Positions 5,016-7,955 of a stretch of DNA of 7,955 bases are shown one piece after another. Under the pieces are notes generated by a model, which was given only the letters and a program-made list of their open reading frames with translations, was not told where the DNA came from and did not search any database. Location of the stretch: the NCBI GenBank assembly GCA_025351035.1, contig JANXWT010000266.1, positions 1 to 7,955 on the forward strand, written 5' to 3'. Within the stretch, counting starts at the first letter, position 1. Every line of letters begins with the position of its first letter. The translations under genes were made by a program, and so were the position numbers. Source of the DNA: Opitutia bacterium. GTDB lineage: Bacteria; Verrucomicrobiota; Verrucomicrobiia; Opitutales; Opitutaceae.

Positions 5016-7190
5016 TCACTCCATCGCGTGCTGCGCCTGTCCGACTAGCTCGATGAATTCCGTGCGGTAGCCGCCGGCGTCGTTGCCGATGCCGTCCCGC
5101 CCCCAAGCCGCCACTTCGGCCAGCGTGCCCGTGCCTTTGTAGGGTGAATCGCGCAGCACCATGCCGAAGGCCGCCACCGCCGCCGCGAACTTGAAGTCCT
5201 CGCTCGCGTTGGCGAACGCCGTGCCGGTATCCCGCAGCGTGAACTCCACCTTGCGGCTCACGTCGCCGGCCGGCTCCTTGTAGCGCAACTTTACCGTCAG
5301 CATTTCCGTCGATTGCCGGGCGACTGGCGCAAAGGCATCGCGATCCGCGCGGGGCGCGGCGGTCTTCTGGTATTTCAGCGCGTCCACCGAACCGACCTCC
5401 GGCATCGCCGCGCCCACCGGCACGACTTCATACAGCGCCGTGACCGTGTGGCCCGCGCCGATCTCGCCCGCGTCCACCCGGTCGTTGTTGAAATCTTCCT
5501 TGGCCAGCAGCCGGTTTTCGTAGCCGATGAGCCGGTAGGCCTGCACTTGCGCGGGATTGAACTCCACCTGGATCTTCACGTCCTTGGCGATGGTCACGAG
5601 CGTGCCGCCGGCTTGCTCGACCAAGGTTTTTTTCGCCTCTTGCAGCGTGTCGATGTAGGCGTAGTTGCCGTTACCCTTGTCGGCCAGTTTCTCGAGCGTG
5701 GCGTCCTTGTAGTTGCCCATCCCGAAGCCGAGCACCGTCAGGAACACGCCGCTCTTGGCCTTCTCCTCGATCAAACGCGTGAGGTCGCCCTCGTTGGTGA
5801 CGCCGACGTTGAAATCGCCGTCGGTGGCAAGGATGACACGGTTCACGCCGCCGGGAATGAAGTTTGCCTTCGCGAGGTCGTAGGCGAGGTGGATGCCCAT
5901 CGCGCCGTTCGTCGAGCCTTGCGCCTGCAGGCGGTCAATCGCGTCAAGAATTGTGGTCTTCTTCGCTGCGCTGGTCGAGGGCAGCGCCAAGCCCGACGCG
6001 CCCGCATAAACCGCAATGGCCACCCGATCGTCCGGCCGCAGCTTCTCCACCAGCAGCCGCAGCGACTGCTTCACTAACGGCAGCTTGTTCGGCTGGTTCA
6101 TCGAGCCCGACACATCCAACAGAAAGATCAGATTGGCCGCGGGCCGCGCCGCGTCGCTCAGTTCGCGCCCTTTCAGCCCGATCCGCACGAGGCGGTGCTC
6201 CGGCGCCCACGGGGCGGCGGCCACTTCGAGATGCGCGGCAAACGGCACCTCGCCGGCCCCGCCCTGCGGCGCGACGTAGCGATAGGGGAAATAATTCACG
6301 AGTTCCTCGATGCGCACCGCATCCGCCGGTGGCCGCTGTCCCGCCACGAGGAAGCGCCGCACGTTCGCGTAGGACGCTGTGTCGACATCGACCGAGAAGG
6401 TGGAGAGCGGATTATCCGCCACGCGCAGGAAGGAGTTGTCGCGACGCCGGCTGTAAGCCTCGGTGTTGTGTTCGTCCGCCACGAAAACCGGTTGCTTCGT
6501 CAGCGAGCTTTCGCGTTGATCCATCGACGCAACGGCCGGTGTGCCCGCACCCATGACGGCAAATTTCTCCAACCTGCCCGTGTCAGGGCCCGACTGAGCC
6601 GCTCCGAACGAGACGTTGGTGCCGGCCGCGCCCTTGGCTGGCAGCGCCAAGGCCATCGGCGCGGGCGCGGACGCCGCGCGCATTTCCGGTTGGAGCGACT
6701 GCGCGAGTTCGCGAACTTCCTTCGCCTTGACGTCTCTCTCGCGATCCCGGTTCACCCGCCCAACTTCCCCCGCGGCCTGATCGGCCACAGTCATTTTCGC
6801 CACCGCTGGCTTGCTCGCCACCGAGGCGGCCGGCAATTGCATTTCGATGTATTGCTTGGGTTCCCGCAGCAATTCGTTCCGCTGCCAGTAGACAAAAAAC
6901 ACCGCGAAGCACGCCGCGGCCAATCCCGAGATCTTCCAATACGGAAACCCGACAATCTTGTCGAACGGTGCGGTCGCGTCGGCCGATTTCACTGTCGGTT
7001 CCACCATCGGCTCGTGTTCCAGCGCGCCGGTGAGCGACGCCACCATGGCACGAATCTCCGCGACGGTCTCCTGAGCCGCTGCATCCTGCGCGAGCACCTG
7101 CTCGAATTCGCCCCGTTCTGCCGCCTCCAGCTCGTTCAGAGCATAGGCAGTCAAACGCGGGTCATCGGGGAAAATTTTCGTTGGGTTCAT
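5016..7190 (-). CDS. Membrane-anchored von Willebrand factor A protein, YfbK-type
   Basis: Encodes 724 residues. Residues 1-85 form a soluble helical region (DDPRLTAYALNELEAAERGEFE) like the cytosolic part of membrane anti-sigma factors, but without the HxxxCxxC zinc motif. One membrane helix lies at about 87-102, followed by a low-complexity Ala/Pro linker (about 110-235). Residues about 240-340 match the vWA N-terminal domain (AYSRRRDNSFLRVADNPLST), about 353-535 the vWA domain, and about 540-720 the YfbK C-terminal (DUF3520) domain. The metal-ion site is complete: D359-x-S361-x-S363, T427 and D457. The bulk should therefore be extracytoplasmic and able to bind a partner through Mg2+. The start is set by AAGGA (7197-7201) 6 bases upstream. 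It follows the sigma gene after 26 bases in the same direction; a sensory or anti-sigma role is inferred from this layout. Its ligand is unknown. Confidence 0.9.
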   Translation of the reverse strand: MNPTKIFPDDPRLTAYALNELEAAERGEFEQVLAQDAAAQETVAEIRAMVASLTGALEHEPMVEPTVKSADATAPFDKIVGFPYWKISGLAAACFAVFFVYWQRNELLREPKQYIEMQLPAASVASKPAVAKMTVADQAAGEVGRVNRDRERDVKAKEVRELAQSLQPEMRAASAPAPMALALPAKGAAGTNVSFGAAQSGPDTGRLEKFAVMGAGTPAVASMDQRESSLTKQPVFVADEHNTEAYSRRRDNSFLRVADNPLSTFSVDVDTASYANVRRFLVAGQRPPADAVRIEELVNYFPYRYVAPQGGAGEVPFAAHLEVAAAPWAPEHRLVRIGLKGRELSDAARPAANLIFLLDVSGSMNQPNKLPLVKQSLRLLVEKLRPDDRVAIAVYAGASGLALPSTSAAKKTTILDAIDRLQAQGSTNGAMGIHLAYDLAKANFIPGGVNRVILATDGDFNVGVTNEGDLTRLIEEKAKSGVFLTVLGFGMGNYKDATLEKLADKGNGNYAYIDTLQEAKKTLVEQAGGTLVTIAKDVKIQVEFNPAQVQAYRLIGYENRLLAKEDFNNDRVDAGEIGAGHTVTALYEVVPVGAAMPEVGSVDALKYQKTAAPRADRDAFAPVARQSTEMLTVKLRYKEPAGDVSRKVEFTLRDTGTAFANASEDFKFAAAVAAFGMVLRDSPYKGTGTLAEVAAWGRDGIGNDAGGYRTEFIELVGQAQHAME

Positions 7191-7216
7191 TTTCTGTCCT
7201 TGGGCGGTGGGCCCGG

Positions 7217-7756
7217 TTAATCGGGTTGGGCAGTCATTTCCTGCCGCAGGGTCTTGATGGCCGTGTGCAGGATGAAGCCGACGTTCGTCACCGAGAGGGA
7301 CGTGATGCGGCTGATCTCCTGGTAGCTGAATCCGTTTTGGAATTTCAGCCGGACGACTTCCTGTTGGTTGGGTGACAGTTTGCCGATCAACCGCAGCACG
7401 GCTTCGTGCTGCTCAGCCCGTTCCAGCGTCCGGCCGGGCCGGGGCTCGGAAGCGGTCAGGCGCTCGACTTGTCCATCGGCAAAGGGCTTCATGCGCCCCT
7501 CCTTCCGGAGCACGTCGAGCGTGCGGTTGCGGCAAACCGTGAACAACCACTCGACCACATGCCCGTCGAGCCGCTCGGGTGGTTGCGCCATGAGCCGGAC
7601 AAAAGTGTCCTGCACAATGTCGCGTGCGCCCTCGGAGTCGCCGCCGAGCAGTCTCGTGGCGTAGCGCAACAGGGGCGCTTGGTGCCATTCAACGGCTGCT
7701 TGCACAAAGGCGGTGTTCTCATGGCCAACTGCGGGGATTTGGTTATTGGTGTTCAC
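7217..7756 (-). CDS. ECF-type RNA polymerase sigma-70 factor
   Basis: Encodes 179 residues, typical ECF length, with only regions 2 and 4. Region 2 is at about 24-90: LLRYATRLLGGDSEGARDIVQDTFVRLM, then the WLFTVCRNRTLDVLRKEGR segment that contacts and melts the -10 element. Region 4 is at about 112-174: LIGKLSPNQQEVVRLKFQNGFSYQEIS followed by the -35 recognition helix ending in LRQEM. It would direct core RNA polymerase to a dedicated regulon. The start is GTG at 7756, fixed by a very strong ribosome-binding site. The stop codon sits 26 bases before the vWA gene, making a two-gene sigma/regulator unit. Many ECF operons are self-activated, but I could not identify a convincing ECF promoter upstream. 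Confidence 0.95.
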   Translation of the reverse strand: MNTNNQIPAVGHENTAFVQAAVEWHQAPLLRYATRLLGGDSEGARDIVQDTFVRLMAQPPERLDGHVVEWLFTVCRNRTLDVLRKEGRMKPFADGQVERLTASEPRPGRTLERAEQHEAVLRLIGKLSPNQQEVVRLKFQNGFSYQEISRITSLSVTNVGFILHTAIKTLRQEMTAQPD

Positions 7757-7764
7757 GTCACCTG

Positions 7765-7771
7765 CCTCCTT
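7765..7771 (-). promoter_or_regulatory. Strong Shine-Dalgarno deciding the GTG start of the sigma gene
   Basis: Read on the minus strand this is AAGGAGG, an extended match to the anti-Shine-Dalgarno sequence, with 8 bases to the GTG at 7756. It is the strongest ribosome-binding site in the window and rules out later in-frame starts. It contrasts with the many genes here that have none. Confidence 0.85.
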
Positions 7772-7828
7772 TTACGGACAGCCCTGCAATTTCTTAGTGC
7801 CATTCGCAGTTCTCATAGAGCACACCCC

Positions 7829-7856
7829 TTGCCACCCGCCAAGCTCCGTGCATTAT
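7829..7856 (+). promoter_or_regulatory. Possible sigma-70-like promoter for the lipoprotein gene
   Basis: TTGCCA (7829-7834, five of six to TTGACA) and CATTAT (7851-7856, four of six to TATAAT) are 16 bases apart. Transcription would begin around 7863, only a few bases before the ATG at 7866, which would make a nearly leaderless mRNA. This fits the absence of a Shine-Dalgarno there, but the -10 match is moderate. Confidence 0.35.
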
Positions 7857-7865
7857 TCTCAGCCG

Positions 7866-7955
7866 ATGCGCCCCCGTTCGCGGCTCCCTGTCCTCTTCAC
7901 CCTTTCCGCCCTCGGCCTGCTCTGCGTCGCCGGCTGCTCGCGCCGCGAGTCCGTC
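7866..7955 (+). CDS. Lipoprotein, N-terminal part only (cut by window end)
   Basis: Thirty codons are visible and the frame is still open at the window edge. The peptide begins MRPRSRLP, continues with a hydrophobic core (VLFTLSALGLLCV) and has a lipobox VAGC at residues 21-24, followed by SRRESV. This is a textbook type II lipoprotein signal peptide: the cysteine at residue 24 would be lipidated and the protein anchored in a membrane. The residue after Cys is Ser, which in the E. coli Lol rule favours the outer membrane. Too little remains to name the family; an extracellular solute-binding lipoprotein is one possibility, but that is a guess. It is transcribed divergently from the sigma gene, with 109 bases between the two starts. 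No Shine-Dalgarno precedes the ATG. Confidence 0.7.
   Translation, partial: MRPRSRLPVLFTLSALGLLCVAGCSRRESV

Noticed and set aside
6195..7220. 341-codon open frame on the plus strand opposite the vWA gene (also 5313-6077)
   Set aside because: It is fully antisense to a protein with conserved domains, is rich in Arg and His with no recognisable motif, and has no ribosome-binding site.
1..7955. CRISPR arrays, tRNA or rRNA genes, insertion sequences, attachment sites
   Set aside because: I saw no regularly spaced direct repeats, no cloverleaf-like sequence and no transposase or integrase motif on either strand by reading.

Overview
This is a GC-rich bacterial chromosomal window with tightly packed, ordinary-looking genes. 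It contains no rRNA, tRNA, CRISPR array, insertion sequence or phage gene that I could recognise. The mix of a DUF5069 protein, a cysteine-less FmdB-like protein, an ECF sigma factor next to a YfbK-type von Willebrand A protein, and many starts without a Shine-Dalgarno sequence suggests Verrucomicrobiota, perhaps the Opitutaceae. That placement is inference from gene content and style, not from a marker gene.

Layout from left to right. Positions 21-1282 hold two minus-strand genes: a secreted protein of unknown function and a small three-helix membrane protein. A divergent gap (1283-1354) separates them from a plus-strand pair, a degenerate FmdB-type protein and a DUF5069 protein. These converge on a minus-strand dCTPase-like MazG-fold pyrophosphohydrolase (2094-2468). 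Next comes a 341-base non-coding stretch with several small inverted repeats. It leads into a plus-strand small heat-shock (alpha-crystallin domain) protein (2810-3205), which is followed by a perfect 22-bp hairpin terminator and a 64-codon proline-rich orphan ORF.

From 7756 down to 3569 there is an uninterrupted minus-strand run: ECF sigma factor, membrane-anchored vWA protein, YhcH/NanQ-like cupin and RlmJ (23S rRNA m6A2030 methyltransferase). The gaps in this run are 26, 65 and 14 bases. The sigma factor and vWA protein are the likeliest functional unit. The vWA protein has a short cytosolic N-terminal region, one membrane helix and a large extracytoplasmic MIDAS-containing part, as expected of a membrane regulator of its neighbouring sigma factor. 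At the right edge a divergent lipoprotein gene begins (7866) and runs out of the window.

The best candidates for something not well described are the zinc-free anti-sigma-like vWA fusion, the FmdB-like protein that lost its ribbon cysteines but has a C-terminal cysteine cluster, and the structured leader and inverted-repeat region before the small heat-shock gene. I see no clear new defence or mobile system.
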